Assembly: GCA_029204225.1 (NCBI GenBank)
Contig: CM055096.1
Location: forward strand, 59,994,957-60,058,956
Source of the DNA: Diphasiastrum complanatum
Lineage: Eukaryota > Streptophyta > Lycopodiopsida > Lycopodiales > Lycopodiaceae
Direction of reading: 5' to 3'
Length of the DNA stretch: 64,000 nucleotides
Below are positions 47,857 through 60,935 of the stretch, one piece after another. The notes under the pieces are model-generated. The model searched no databases, was not told the DNA's origin, and was given only the letters and a program-made list of their open reading frames with translations. The stretch's first letter is position 1; every line of letters begins with the position of its first letter. Made by a program: the position numbers and the translations under genes.

Positions 47857-48200
47857 TCAAAATAGATGACCTTCGACATTTTCTCTCTCTTCAGGATTTT
47901 GCAAAAAAGCTGAAGGTGCTCTTAAAAAGGCAAAGGTGCCCTTGAAAGAGTTTAACTTATGAAAATAGATGACCTTCGAAAATTTTCTTTCTTTTCGCAT
48001 TTTTTTGGGAAAATGCAAAAAGCCGTAGGTGTTAAAAACAATTAAACTTTTTAACTGCACAAGTTTAAACTTTTGAACTATGCAAGTGTGGCATTTCGGG
48101 GGAATGCAAAAAAGCCGAAGCTGTTGAAAACATAGTTCATTTCTGCAGACTGTCGCGACACTCAGAGTATTTTTGCAAACTGTCACGAAAGTAATGTATT
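47857..48200. repeat. degenerate internal repeats
   Basis: Two copies of a block with aaaatagatgaccttcga (near 47860 and 47957), then aatgcaaaa(a)agccg twice and tttctgcagact twice. Function unknown. Confidence 0.7.
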
Positions 48201-48545
48201 TCTGCAGACTTGTTCAAAATGCTAATTTCGTGGAAGTCCTTGAAGATGGCCAAGTCTTCAATGACTTCAAATTATTGAACTTAACATCTGAACTTGAAAT
48301 TATGATAGGATTGGTTACCCTTTGCTGGAGATCAGCCGGAAGCCCGTTGTAGATGTTCTTCAAATAAATTGGATGTCTAAGTTTGTGATTCCTGCAGGTA
48401 TTAGATGCGCAGCATAGAACCAAAGTTGGTTTCACCTGACCATAGATCAATGATCAATAAACATGCATGAAGAATCATGAATTAGAAATTAGTCATTTAC
48501 CTTCCAACATGCTCCACAAAGGCGAGGATGAACTCCTTGTCATTG
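48201..48545. other. no gene recognised
   Basis: An open frame on the minus strand (48214-48450) has no recognisable domain. Confidence 0.4.
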
Positions 48546-49350
48546 CAGGATGGAGATGAGAAAGCCAATTTCTCATTCAAAAGCAAGAAGAAGACCAATG
48601 GAGGCAAGAAGAATCATCAAAAGGAGGCCAACCATCAAGTTCGAAAGGCAAGAAGAAGATAGACAAGACAAAGTACAAGTGCTTCTTTTGTGGAAAGAAG
48701 AGGCACTTTGCATTTGGATGTTTCAAGAAGAAGAAGAAAGAATAAGACAAACAAAGCAACAAACATTGCATATCAAGAGGAGGAGGAGGATGATGAAGAA
48801 TCATCCTTAATGGCATCCAACTCAACACCATGATCAAAGACTAATCCAAATGAAGGATGGTGGATTGATAGTGGGGCAAGCTCCCACATGACATTCTGAA
48901 AGGACTACTTTTTCACTCTACTCTCTTATGATGTTAAAAAGTTTATTTTTACAACTAGTGATCAAGAGTGTAGAATAGTGATGTAGGTACTATTCCATTG
49001 TACTTGGGATCATCCAAAAGGATGAATCTTGAAAATGTCCTTTATAATATACCGTCTATCACTAAGAATTTGTTGAGTGTTGGCTAATTAATGGATAATG
49101 GCCATGATGTACAATTTAAGCATGAGTTTGTTCCATCTTTAAGAATGATGATTGCATAGCTAAGGGATTTAAACAAGGTAAATTGTTCAAATTAGATGCT
49201 AATGTGGCAATGGAGAGTGTTAACATGGCAAAGGAGGAGGTCACCAATGTGGAGCTATGGTGGAGCTATGGCACAAAAGGTTGGGCCACCCCAACTTCAA
49301 AGCTATGGAATCCATGTGTGGAAAAGAGCTTGCACTCGGCCTCCCCAAGA
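48546..49350 (+). pseudogene. Ty1/copia gag knuckle - protease - GAG-pre-integrase fragment
   Basis: Contains KYKCFFCGKKRHFAFGCF, a protease GWWIDSGASSHMTF, IPLYLGSSKRMNLENVLY and LWHKRLGHPNFKAMES. The protease region closely follows the element at base 1, so both belong to one family. It stops at about 49350, where LTR sequence starts. Stops and frameshifts are present. Confidence 0.88.
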
Positions 49351-49720
49351 GTTCTAGTTAATATTTCTTGCTCTCTCTCTACCTGAGGCCATTTACTTGC
49401 TTCTCTCTCTACCCGAGAGCAAGGTGTTTTGGTACTTAGTTTTTTTCATGCATGAGTCTCCACATGTGTGAAAGTACTTGAATGACAGTTTGATGCATGT
49501 AGATTAGTGCTCTTGCCATAGAATTGAGTGTTTGATCTTGAGTCTCCACATGTGTGAAAGTACTTGAATGACAGTTTTGATGCATGTATATTAGTGCTCT
49601 TGCCATAGAATTGAGTGTTTGATCTTGATTATCAATCTACACTTGATTTAGGTGCAATCACAAATCCTTAGGAGATCAAAACACACTTTGTGGCATTTTC
49701 ACATGTGTGCAAATTTTACA
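49351..49720 (+). mobile_element. 5' LTR (3' portion only) of the next copia element
   Basis: Ends ...aaattttaca with a canonical CA directly before the PBS. Contains an 86-bp tandem duplication starting at 49454 and 49540, each unit holding cacatgtgtgaaagtactt. The 5' part of the LTR is missing, replaced by the copia fragment above. Confidence 0.8.
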
Positions 49721-49732
49721 TGGTATCAAAGC
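49721..49732 (+). promoter_or_regulatory. primer binding site
   Basis: TGGTATCAAAGC, one mismatch from the standard iMet-tRNA site, touching the LTR end. Confidence 0.88.
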
Positions 49733-50467
49733 TAGGCCTAAGGATCACATGTATTCATCAAGTTTTGAGTGATTTTTGCATTGAAATTTAGTTTGAGAGT
49801 GACTAGGCCCATTTTCCTAGCTATCTTGATGATTTTTTAATCAAAATGGATCAATAGGACATTGATTAGGTATGATCTAGTACGGTACGGATTCTAGTGA
49901 TCAGACACGTGTGAGGGTCATCCAAGTTTGGTTGATGAGTTCTCCTCGAAGGTAGATCCAAAATCTAAGCTTGATAGCTTGATTGAAAGCTAGAATTGTC
50001 TAGTTTCTGATGCAAGTTGTTTCATACCATTTGGATGAGCCAATCAAAAGCTATAGCCTTTTGAATGAGGGTTGGTAGGGCACCTAGACCTGGTTGGACA
50101 CTTTTGGTTTGAGCCATAACTTGCTTGATTGATCCTAAAACTCAGTTTAATGCTTGCCAATCCCATCTATTTGAGATCTAGTCACAGTTTTGAGGTCATA
50201 GCCACATTATTTCATGTATTTGAGTGATTTGTGGATTCTTTGAGTGCTTTTCACGTGCTAAATAGAGTTTGACCCAAACTTTACCTATACTCCATCTTTG
50301 AGTGAGAGGTTGATCTAGTTTGAGAGAGATTGAAAAAGATAGTGAGCTTGATCTCACATTTTGTTGCAAGATCTTGCATAGGAGTTGGTAGTACACCTTT
50401 ATTGGATCCTATAGTGAGAGAGAAGCAACACTTTATTGTTCATTACAAGGTATCTCCACTACAATTG

Positions 50468-52124
50468 ATGGCCTCCATGGGTTCCTTTCTATTGGAATCA
50501 AGTGACCTCCAATTATTCTATTTGGAAGATAAGGATGGAGTCAATCTTGATACTCCAAGATGTGATGGACATAGTTCTTGGGCTTGAGGAGGAGCCTCAA
50601 GTGCTCCAAGAAGTTCAAAGATATAAGAAAAGAGCTAGAACGGCTCTACACTATATCAAGATGAATGTCTCTAATGAGATATTAAGAGAGATTGGTGCTT
50701 GCAACTCTACCAAGGAAGCTTGGGACTCACTCAAAGCTATCTATGAGGCCAAAAGTTACCTCTAGGCTCCTCACTCCAAGGAACCAAATATTCTTAAGTT
50801 GCCAATGGAGTGATGAGAGTGCAACCAATTATATATTGAGAGTCAAAGACATCCATAGAGAGCTTGCTTGTAGTGGAGATTTCATCAAACAAAGTGAGCT
50901 AGTCCAAGTCATCCTCAATGGCTTGAAAGATGATTATGACAATCTTGTCCAATCCTATGCTATCAAGGAAGAGCTACCTAGCTTGGAGGCATTACAAGGT
51001 ATTCTTATTGCTGAAGAATCAAGACATGAGAACAAGCTTATGAGGATGGACAAATTATCTCTCAATCATAATGGTGATGGCAAAGCACGATTTGTCAAAG
51101 ATAAGCACAAAGGGAGGAGCAAGAATCAACACAAAGGGAGGAGCAAGAATCAACACCAACATTTCTCTAAAGACAAAGCAAAAGACAAGAACAAAGATGG
51201 AGACCTCTCAAGCTTCTACTTCAAAATTGAAAAAAAAGAATATTAAGTGCTTCTTTTGTGGCAAGAAAGGCCATTATGCCACTAATTGTTTCAAGAAGAA
51301 GAACCAATTCAAGCAAGCCAACATCTCTAATGAGAAAGAAGATGATGCAAATGCAAGTGAAGGAGAAGGCTCTCTAATGGTATCTAGCTTCTCCTCTTCT
51401 CCCTTCAAGAAGGATGGCTCTTGGTATATTGATAGTGGAGCATCATCTCATATGTGTAGCTCCAAGGACTCTTTCTCATCTATTATACCTTATGAAGGAG
51501 CCAAGAAGTTTATATACACTGCAAATGATCAAGAGTGCAAAATTGAAGGAGTAGGGACTATTTCCTTGAAGCTTGCATATTCTAAAGTTCTATCCCTTCA
51601 CAAGGTTCTTTTTGTTCCCAAGCTTACAAAGAACCTCATAAGTGTTGGCCACTTACTTGATAATGGCTTGATGTCAAATTCCATATTGACACTCGTGTGA
51701 TCAAGAAAGATGATGAGGTCCTTGCACATGGATCTAGATTTGGAGGCATATACAAATTGGATCCAAGAGAAAATGCAAATTCTTGTGATGTTCCAAGGAG
51801 TTATGCCATAGGAGATTGGGACATCCCAATTACAAATCCATGTTTTCTATGTTTAAAGAAGCCAAGGCTATTGGCTTGCCAAAGACACTATCCAAGGAGA
51901 TCAAGCCATGTGAGGCTTGTGCTATTGCCAAATCACACAAGAAGCCATATACAAGATCTTCCATCAAGAGCGCACATCCTTTGGAGTTGATACACTCGGA
52001 TGTGCACTTCTCATCAAGCACAAGCAAGGGAGGAGCCACTTGTTTTGTGACTTTTATTGATGATCACACAAGATACACATGGTTATATCTTCTTTCTTCA
52101 AAATCTAATTTGATTAATCTCTAG
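50468..52124 (+). pseudogene. Ty1/copia gag - protease - integrase N-terminus
   Basis: A gag ATG at 50468 is followed by a one-base shift before NYSIWKIRMESILILQDVMD. Gag continues ALHYIKMNVSNEILREIGAC and VILNGLKDDYDNLVQSYA. A zinc knuckle CFFCGKKGHYATNC lies near 51255, and the protease has SWYIDSGASSHMC near 51420. GAG-pre-integrase has MGHPNYKSMF and CEACAIAKSHKK, and integrase opens with HSDV and FIDDHTRYTW. It is cut off at about 52110. A 24-bp unit is repeated in tandem near 51104-51152. Confidence 0.93.
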
Positions 52125-53029
52125 GGGTACTTAAATTCTAGTTGGTGTACGAGGCATGTATTTTTAACTTATCTCTACTGGTACTCGAATCTCATTGTGA
52201 CTATCTGAGAAGTTTCTACTAAAGTATAGGCCTAGTAAATGAAATCATCATTATTAGTCATGTGGAGCCCAGTATTTTTGCCTGTATAATATCTTGGACA
52301 AATACTTTGTATCTCACGTACAACACAAATGTGATTGTATTCAATTCAACATTGAACTTTTGCCAATTTGACTTTAAGGTTCCACTATTTGGTTTGACAA
52401 TCTTTTTGTTTACGCTCTTTACATTTGCATCATGTTTATGTTCTTTACATCTGCATCATGTGGATTGGTTTCCATTTTAGTTGTTGTCATATCACAATCT
52501 AATGTCATATATCCTTGCAAACCAGTTGATGGCGGCAGATAATGCCAACATGACAAGTGCCTATTCTAACTATGTGATAGTAGAGCAGAGCAAAGTAATG
52601 AGAGAGCATGTCTCTATCCTAATTTATCTTTTTGGAATCTGTACAACATTAAACATTTATGCCTAGAATAAAAAATGTAGCACTAAGATTTTCCAACTAA
52701 CATACACAAGTAGTTGATATTTAAGATGCCAACACTTCTTTCTACATTATATTGTGGGTAGCTTTGAAGCACTCTATTGAAACTTATTTTATGACCATGC
52801 ATAACCAATCAAGATTTTCCACTAGTTGTCTAATAACTTAAGCCTCATGTTTATAGAAAGAGTTGTTCAATAAAGCAATTAGTCCCTTTATTTTGGCAGA
52901 CAAGCGCGGTGTCCAAACTCTATCTCTACAGGTCAGAAATTGTTTTCATTCAATTCAAGTTTTCTAGCTTTTTGAATTAAAAGGATAAATATGGAAATAT
53001 AGTAGTGAAACTTGATGCATATTGTGAAC
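52125..53029. other. no gene recognised
   Basis: AT-rich noncoding sequence. Confidence 0.5.
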
Positions 53030-54300
53030 AAATAACATCACTCTAGTCACAAAACAACTAACTTGGCTATCACCATATCATATAGGCCTCGTATGTTTGA
53101 ATTTGAGAGGATGTATTGCCTACATAGCAAACATAGAAAAATGATTGTTTTTGTTGGACTATTGCTTAAAATATAGATAGTTGTGTGAATTGCATTATCC
53201 CAAAAATGATTAGCTACACCATTAAATTCTAGCATAAATCTAGCACACTTAACAATGGTCTTTTTCGCTCTGTAATTGCATTATCCCAAAAATAATTAGC
53301 TACACCATTAAATTCTAGTGCACAATTAACAATGGTCTTGTTCTTATGCTCTGCAACCCCATTTTGTTGTTGAGGTGTATTTGTGATCATAAATTATCTT
53401 TGAATGCCATGAGTTCTACAATACTCTTAAAATTTAATAAACATATCATATCATCTTTTGTGAAAACAAAAGATTTTTTATTTATGAACTTGGTTATTTT
53501 AAAAAACTTACAAAGTTAAAAAGCTTTACTCTTCTTAGCACGAAAATATACCCAAACTTACAAGTATAATTATCAACAAAAGTCATAAAATAGCTATCAT
53601 AGTTCAAGTGTCCAAATCATCCATGCCACAACTTGGCTAGATCACTTGATGAAGACATTGCAAGATGCTCCTCATGAACTTTTTGCATGTTTTAGATGAT
53701 TTGGGATAGAAACAAGTAACATGTAGAGATTTCTCTCTAGAACACCTCTAACAACCACTTGATTTGGCTTGTTCGGACATTGAGTTTTAGTAAGGACAAC
53801 TCCCAGATTTTGCTTAGCAAGAGAAGAAATCAATAAACACGTTTTCTGTAAGTCATAAACATATATAACATTTTTTTTCTCACCAATTTCAACATTCGCT
53901 ACTTTGAATAGCACCCCTATCTCTAATATTGTTGGCAAAATTTTCATCCAACATCTCTTGAGATTTGTCTTCACTTGTCTCAAACTTATGAAACCTTTCA
54001 AGATTAGGTGTCATATGGTGTGTAGCCCCTGAATCAATGATCCATTGATCATTGATTTTCCCTAATATTAAAATTGATGCACATGTTTTTGATAACATAT
54101 CACCATTTGCTAAAAGCAACTCAAAATAGAAAATCGTTGATTCTATTTATTCATTTTCAATAAAATGCTCTTGTTTTTTTTTTTCCTTCTTACAATCCTT
54201 CACAAAATGACCAAGCAAACCGCAACAAAATCATGTACCTTGTTTAGAATCATCCATTTTTTTTTCTTTTTATGCTTCTTCTTCTTACTGGAAATTTTTT
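53030..54300 (-). pseudogene. Ty1/copia protease - integrase remnant, minus strand
   Basis: A zinc knuckle CCGLLGHFVKDC (near 54210), a protease QWIIDSGATHHMTPN (near 54030), an NVIYVYDL.KTCLLIS segment and, near 53200, integrase EFNGVANHFWDNAI. The last block is tandemly duplicated (about 95 bp, 53182-53335). Heavily decayed. Confidence 0.85.
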
Positions 54301-57300
54301 GTCCCTTGTCTTGATTATATTGCTATTGATGTTGGTTGCTAAAATATAATGTCTATTTTACCCCTAGTGGCTTCGATGTCGAGCATAGGTCTTGGAATAA
54401 CAAATACTCCTAGTTTAAGTATCACAAAAAAAATTGCGAGGCTAGAAATTTTGAAATGGTGCGCGGCCCTTGGTGGGAGGCACAAGGTGGGTGGCAGGGA
54501 GAACAAGATAGCGGGGTAAGGTCGGGAGAGGAGTTGTGAACCAAGGTAGGTCGAGGAGAGGATTGGGTCGGGGCGAGGCCATGGTGGGACAAGTCTCAGC
54601 TACACATTATGGAGCGAGGCAATGTAGACTTGTCTTAACCGTAGTCCTAAGCAGAGCCCTAACTCTAAATACTCATCTTTTAAGGACATGTGAAGTTGAT
54701 TTTCGTTTCATTGTTATTTTTCTTTGTATTTGTGCTTTTCTTCTCTACTACTTTTCAATAATTTTTTCTATGAATTGCAACATACTTCTAATTATTGAAA
54801 CCTATGATGAGCATAACTTTCCATGACCAGCATATTAAGTGTGGTACTGAAAGACCTTACAAATTTTAGCTTTGCATTTCTCAAATATGGAGAGGTCCTC
54901 TTCCTTGTTTGCTTTTGCTCCAATTTAGTACGATGAAGGTGATAACAGTTCCTCAGAGATCAAAAGTACGGTTGCCTATCATGAAATCACTCAACAGATT
55001 GGTCAACATTATTTTTATTTGAAAGTCTAGTGCCTCCTAGGTTAGTGTATCATTCTCCTTTGGTTGAGATTTGTAGTGGTTCAGATTCAAGCATGCATCC
55101 AACAAATCCACGCTCGTAAAATTTAGAAGATACATATTTTTAACGTAGAAGAGATTTTTGAATGCTTGGGAGTCTCCAATGAAATTTAGGAAGAGGAGAG
55201 AAAAGAGATGCTTTTACAAGTAGGATCCAAGGTAAAAGTAAATTTAGAAGAAATTTACAAGCAAGTTGTACATAATGACAAAATGCCAAAATCAATGGCT
55301 TCATCCACATGAAATTCGTAAAATGCAAAGCGTAATTTGTTGTGTTTCCACTTTTTTTTATAGAAGTTAAACTTTACTGAAATTAGAAAATTTGATCAAT
55401 TTTTGTTAAATGACAAAATATGATCAAAATTTCTAATGTTCAACTATAAGGTCTTGTATGAGAAAATATTCTTATTTTTTGAGAATCACGAAGAATGTTG
55501 TAAAGCTTTCCAAGGTATTTATGCAACTGAAAATACAAAAAAATGCTCGTATTCACACTAGATTACAAACGGTTCCAAGTTTACAAGATTCGGTACAGGG
55601 AAGAATAGTTTTTTCAGACACCTTAACTATAAAAGCTTAGTTAAAGCATTTCATTAATGTGCATGTCAAGAAGCTTTTATATTTTTTTTTATATTTTCAC
55701 CTTCTAGACAATTTACGAAATTGAAAATAGTTTTGATGTACAAATAATTTGTGATGTCTAAGAATGTCCTGCATTTGATTTTATGTATGTCCAAGAATGT
55801 TCTGCATTTGTGATGTCCAAGAATGTTTTGCATTTGTGAGGGTGCCAAAGAATTTAAATGAAACAGATTTCATTAAAATTTATTTGGTTGGAGCTCTTAT
55901 ATTGAACAACACTTTGCAATTATCCCAACATTCAAAATGATCCAAACTTGATCGTTATCATAATTCATAAAATGATAGTTGAATTTGGTAATAGTCTTTT
56001 CGAGATTCTCTACTTGGCAACTTGATAATATCGCCAAAGGAGATAAAAATCATATAGTGTTGGCATATTTGTAAATGTTGTTTGCTTTGAAAATTTTCAA
56101 GAAATCAAAATAAAATTCTTATTAGTCGGTCATGCTCACGACCAGATTGACCAAATGTTTAGCTGCTTTTCTAAAAAATTGAGAGGCAAAAAAGTTTTTT
56201 CATTATCAATAGTACGATTGATAAACCAAAAGTGTGATTATCAAACACATTTGATTTTAGAGATAACATCAAAATTTCTGACGACAGTGCATAGCGCCAA
56301 TCAACGATATAAGTTTTAAAGTAAATAAAAATGCTAGATTGTTGGATCTTTAGCATCCTCCGTCGGCTATGGCTCCATCTAGCATGACTACGGCAGTCTC
56401 CCAACTAGTCTACGCTATGGCTTCTCCAACTAGCTTGAGCAAGAGGATGGAAAGACGATAATGAGCATGGTGAGTATCCTGAGGGTAAGATCCACTCTTC
56501 TCTCGTTTCTCTACTTAGGAACTGACTCAACGGCTTAATCTAAAAGATAAAATCCTAAACTGAATCTCATCCTCTAAGGCTTACCCTACCAGAGAATGAA
56601 GGGCCTAGATTAACTTAACCTGTTGCCAGATGAATAATATACAATACAATGTGAAGTAACACAGTACATGAAACCACACAAGGGAGAACACTCAGAGAGA
56701 AAGATAGGCATGTATTGCAAATGAGGTTCTTCTCGAAAATGGACTCTTCCACTCCTATTTATACTTGGAGTGGTGGTCACTTATAGAAATGCACTGTGGG
56801 ACAAGTAAGCCACATAGACTAACTTAACTTTGAATCACACGGGTGCCATGGGACAAACCCCCAATGGACCTTTGTGAGTAACTTTTACATAACTTGAAAT
56901 AACTGGAAACTACATATCTATGTGTAGTGCCCATGGCAATTTAGACTTAGAATTGAATATCTTAAGCCATTACGGATAAAGTAAAAGCCTAAACTTAATG
57001 GGCAAGTTTTACGTTTAAATCATATCCTGCTTGTATTTGTAAAGATGTTCCGCAAGATGGCTAGGAATATCAGCCTACATTTTGTAGATGTGGAACTTTT
57101 TGTAAAGTGCTGCTCCGTAGGAGATGAAACTTTGAAGAAGTACAAGCATCTCCAGAAGATTTGGATTGAATCAGGTTGGAGTTGGCTCGTTGATGACTGC
57201 GCATGCAAATGATTCAACGGATGATGTACACGAGCTTAGTATTTCTTGAGACATGATGTGAATGCCACACAAGGGGTTACTGAACGGCAGTGAGATGAAG

Positions 57301-58885
57301 ATGGAGTGGGTGTGATAGGGGGTGTTGTAACCTCGGAAGTGGTGAAGGTGGATAGATGGAAGGGGCTGGACGGATCAAAATTCCTTTGCTCATTACTGTC
57401 TTTTGAAAGCACTTTTGTCAACAGAAGTTTTTCACTTGACATTTCTTGCAGCTGTTTGAATTTTTTTTATTTATTTTTTGTTGGACTTAAGACATGGCTC
57501 ATAATTTGTCTGCTTCACAAACACAAAGGTACTGTAGTTGATAAACTATTGTCTCCGGAAATACTTTGTTGACAGAGATCTTCTCTTTTGACGTTGTTGT
57601 GCCACTTCAACTTCTTTGAGCTCTTTGCATAGTTTGAGAGCTCTTTGAATTGTAGCAATTGTATCTAGAGACTTGTATGACATTTTTTTTTTCATACACA
57701 TAGTCATGTGCTTTGGAGTTATCAAGAAGCTGATCTCTTTTGCGGCGACACGATTGGCATTTTATTGGTGAGAGCCTCTATCGTTCTTGCTTTATTCCCT
57801 TGGAGCTTTTAAACAACATCAGTGGTCTGTTGCAGATGTCGTAGAGTTGTTTGCTTTACAAAGTGTTTCAATTCATAGCCCAGAGCAAGTTTAGATCGAT
57901 CCATCGGGTGGAAATGAGGTCTTGAAACAAGGATGGGAGAAGTGAGATGAAGTTTCAAGATTGACCATATGGTGGAATATGAGGGAATGAATGGATCTCT
58001 CCCTAATATAACCAATGCTCTTTGTACAAATCTCCACGGAATCATCATTGCTCGCCTTTGAAAATAGATTTGTCATTGAGGTTGTGTGCTCATAACTTCA
58101 ATCTCTGATTGACTTGAGAGTCCTTTAGTTTACGTAGGTCTACAGGATTGCACTCAGTGATGACTTGTGCTTATTGCGGCCTCCGCAGATGACCGAATGG
58201 ATGATGTACAACATCGGTAGTATGGTTTTCAGACACGATTACCACTGCTCAATGTACATTTTGCCAATGAAGCATCGTTGTTGGCATTGGTAGGAACACT
58301 TGTCGTCTGCATTGGTTTGCACATAGATTTTGTTTTTGATGTGACTTGAGAGCCCTTCACTGGTACAAGCTGCTACTTTATTGATGATTGGATGGCCATG
58401 GTGAGGCATTTGGAAAAGCGTGGATATTGTAGCGCTTACGTAAAACCAACTGCTTATTGCGAATGGCGGTGTTGGTGTTGTCGCAGATATTCTATCTTGT
58501 TAGGAAGATGGATCTTTTGCTAGATCATGGTTGCAGTCTGATAAGATGCTCGTTTTGTTGCCAAACTGAGAATTTGTTGTTGAAGTCCTTGACTGCTCTT
58601 TTTGTTCATATTGAAAGTTGTTGAAATCATTGGTAAAGATGTAGAGATATATCCCAATGAAAATTCGTGTGATACTGCAACTGTAGAAGTAGAATAAAAT
58701 TGCTGATGAAATATCACCTATAGTACTGCTGCAAAAGAAAAACACACCATCCTTTAATATGCATAAGAAGTGAAGATCAGCCAAGGGATCCATCATAGCA
58801 ACACTCTCACCATATCCATGATAAAATCTCTTTGGTAGAGATATCTTGCCAATGCCTTCGAAGAGTGCTCCACCAATATGCCACT
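54301..58885. other. long stretch with no recognisable gene
   Basis: Mostly AT-rich. A diverged cactcctatttatacttggagt patch near 56750 resembles the one near 25210 and may mark an LTR. Between 55740 and 55840 a gatgtc(c/t)aagaatgt(c/t)(c/t)tgcattt unit occurs three times. Short open frames at 57000-58800 have no known domain. Confidence 0.5.
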
Positions 58886-59450
58886 ATGATCATGGGCTTC
58901 CTTTATGCATGATGAAAAATGCTTTCAGTAAAAGGTAACGAAAAGTGATCTTTTTGCGTCACTTTGTTCAAGGCCTTGAGATTCACACAAATTATCAATT
59001 TCCCATTCTTCTTAGGAACAATGACTGCTCGATCTCATAAATGGAATCAATGTCAAGCAGTCTCTGAAGCTCTTTCTTTATTAGATCCGCAACATTAGGA
59101 TTACAACGATAGAACTTTGTAACCTTTGGAATTGCATCAGGTATTAAACTTATGGTGTGTTCAATAACTGACGTCGAAATACCCTTGAGATCTTGATAAG
59201 TCCATGCAAAGCAATCTTGATACTTAATAAGTAACGTTCGGAGTGCTTGAAAGTGTTCAGGATTAAGTTGTGATCCAACTTGTACAATCTTGTTGTTTCT
59301 CCTGGTTCAGCAAAATTCATAGGCTGTGTTCTAGCTGGGCCATTGTAAACATCTTTCGATTCTGGCACCTGTGCTTCGGGTTCATGATGTGCTTTGGGTA
59401 ACATGATAATCACATCATCCAGTGTATAGCGTTTAAAATGTTCGAGCATA
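58886..59450 (-). pseudogene. Ty3/gypsy (Tat-like) RT fragment
   Basis: Minus-strand reading across frames gives FAWTYQDLKGIS (near 59200), KVTKFYRCNPNVADLIKKEL (near 59100) and VNLKALNKVTQKDHFSLPF (near 58960). This style of linker and R.LN..T.KDHFPLPF is typical of the Tat/Athila branch. Truncated at both ends. Confidence 0.75.
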
Positions 59451-59460
59451 TCATGTTGGA

Positions 59461-60081
59461 CTACATCGGCTTGTTCTTTGTCAAAAGGACTGTCTTGGAT
59501 CTTCGCTTAGTCCTCTTAGCAGGAATTGATCGTGGAGGTGATGACTTCTGAGAAGATAAACTCTTCTTCGAAGGTGAAGTCTTCCTAGATGATAATGTCT
59601 TGCTAGAACTCTGGATCTTTGCTTTGAAAGTTCCACTTGCATGATGGCTGCACCATAATAGAGAAATCCGAGGCTTCCAAGCCTCATAAGGATCATGGAG
59701 ATCAAGATCATAAAATGTGAAAAAATGATGATCATCAAGATTATGTTTTCTAGCTTGACTAGTCCACATACAATGAACTATATCCATGATGGATCTAATC
59801 TTGATATCAAATACTATCTTGATCTTTTTTAGGCTATTTACTCTCACAAGGATGTAAGTGTCCACTTTGGATGCTTCACTTAATCTCAAGAGGAGTTCAC
59901 AATTTGCCTCAAAACATGTGAAAACATGATTTTCAAAAACATGAGTAACAAGCTCAATCTTGTTCTTACTAGAACCAAGAGGATACTTTTGATAATACAA
60001 TATCTTGCTTTCAAAATGTATTGGAAACATATCTAAGTCAATAATGACAAGAAACATGTCCATACCATAAGCATCATACAA
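59461..60081 (-). CDS. unrecognised accessory ORF of the copia derivative, copy 1
   Basis: Open for 206 codons directly downstream of LWLTLHGKER. Visible features are FESKILYYQKYPLGSSKNK, NCELLLRLSEASKVDTYI, DLDLHDPYEAWKP and a Ser/Lys/Arg-rich basic tail (KRTKRRSKT). It is homologous to 62724-63191, which lies in the same relation to copia sequence. It is not any standard copia domain. I cannot name a function. The first 50 residues of the module lie in another frame, so this copy is probably broken. Confidence 0.6.
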   Translation of the reverse strand: MYDAYGMDMFLVIIDLDMFPIHFESKILYYQKYPLGSSKNKIELVTHVFENHVFTCFEANCELLLRLSEASKVDTYILVRVNSLKKIKIVFDIKIRSIMDIVHCMWTSQARKHNLDDHHFFTFYDLDLHDPYEAWKPRISLLWCSHHASGTFKAKIQSSSKTLSSRKTSPSKKSLSSQKSSPPRSIPAKRTKRRSKTVLLTKNKPM

Positions 60082-60083
60082 AA

Positions 60084-60935
60084 CTATATAGCCTTTCTTG
60101 AACTTTGAGATCCAAAAAATTCAATGAAGCAAGATAGCATAGCAAGCAAAGGAAGAGAAGCATATATGAATGTGTTGTAGTAAAAACAACATAAAAGATG
60201 CCTCTCTTTGCCATGTAAGGTGAGCCATAAAGACTCGGCCATGCATCTTGAAGATCTTCTTGAAATCATATGAAGAAGAGACTCCTCCTCACACCTCGGC
60301 CCCATCACAACTTGAATACCTTCAAAAAAGATGACTTGTGATGCTGCTTGAGAAGCCTTGATCTCGACCACTTCCAAGGTTGAATCTTCATGCAATATGA
60401 CATCTCTATTCACAACCACTTTTGAAATAGAGAGTGTAAAGACACTAAAGGCCTCCTTGATGGATGAGTATCCAATCATGATCCATGAGCTTGGATCATC
60501 CTTCCTCCTTGTTTCCAAGGGAATATGTGCAAAGCAGACACTACCAAGTTCACTAAGGTGATCAACCCTAGGCTTCATCTTGAATAAAACTTCATATGGT
60601 GCTATTCCTTCAAGAGCTCCAATAGTCCTCAAAGCTTTGATCTTCAATGAGAATTGCTTCTCAACATATGCTTTGAATAATAGGAAATAATCATACACCA
60701 TAATACTTGAAGGGAGAAGATATGTGCATCTTGTGTGATCATCCTCCTTTGAAAGATTGGACATATAAGAGACATCAAGAGAGTTTGCACTCTCACTTGG
60801 ATCCAATTTGTAGATGCCTTCAAATCTTGATCCATAAGCTCACCATCCTTCTTGATCACACAATTGTCAATATTGAAATTGACATCAAAGCCACTATCAA
60901 GAAGTTGGCTAACACTTAAGATGTTCTACATGCCT
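60084..60935 (-). pseudogene. copia derivative with deleted integrase, minus strand
   Basis: Read downward: SQLLDSGFDVNF and VIKKDGELMDQDLKA (protease/GAG-pre-integrase), a shortened integrase (DDHTRCTYLL, VEKQFSLKIKALRT then GIAPYEVLFKMKPRVDHL, HIPLETRRKDDPSS) and RRSSR. The catalytic centre of integrase is deleted. After RRSSR the frame enters LWLTLHGKER instead of RT and runs into the accessory ORF described next. RT and RNase H are absent. Confidence 0.82.

Noticed and set aside
48214-48450. Minus-strand open frame as an upstream hAT exon
   Set aside because: No BED finger or hAT motif could be recognised.
57020-58800. Possible genes in several short frames
   Set aside because: No conserved motif, no splice-consistent series of exons and no coding bias that I can see.
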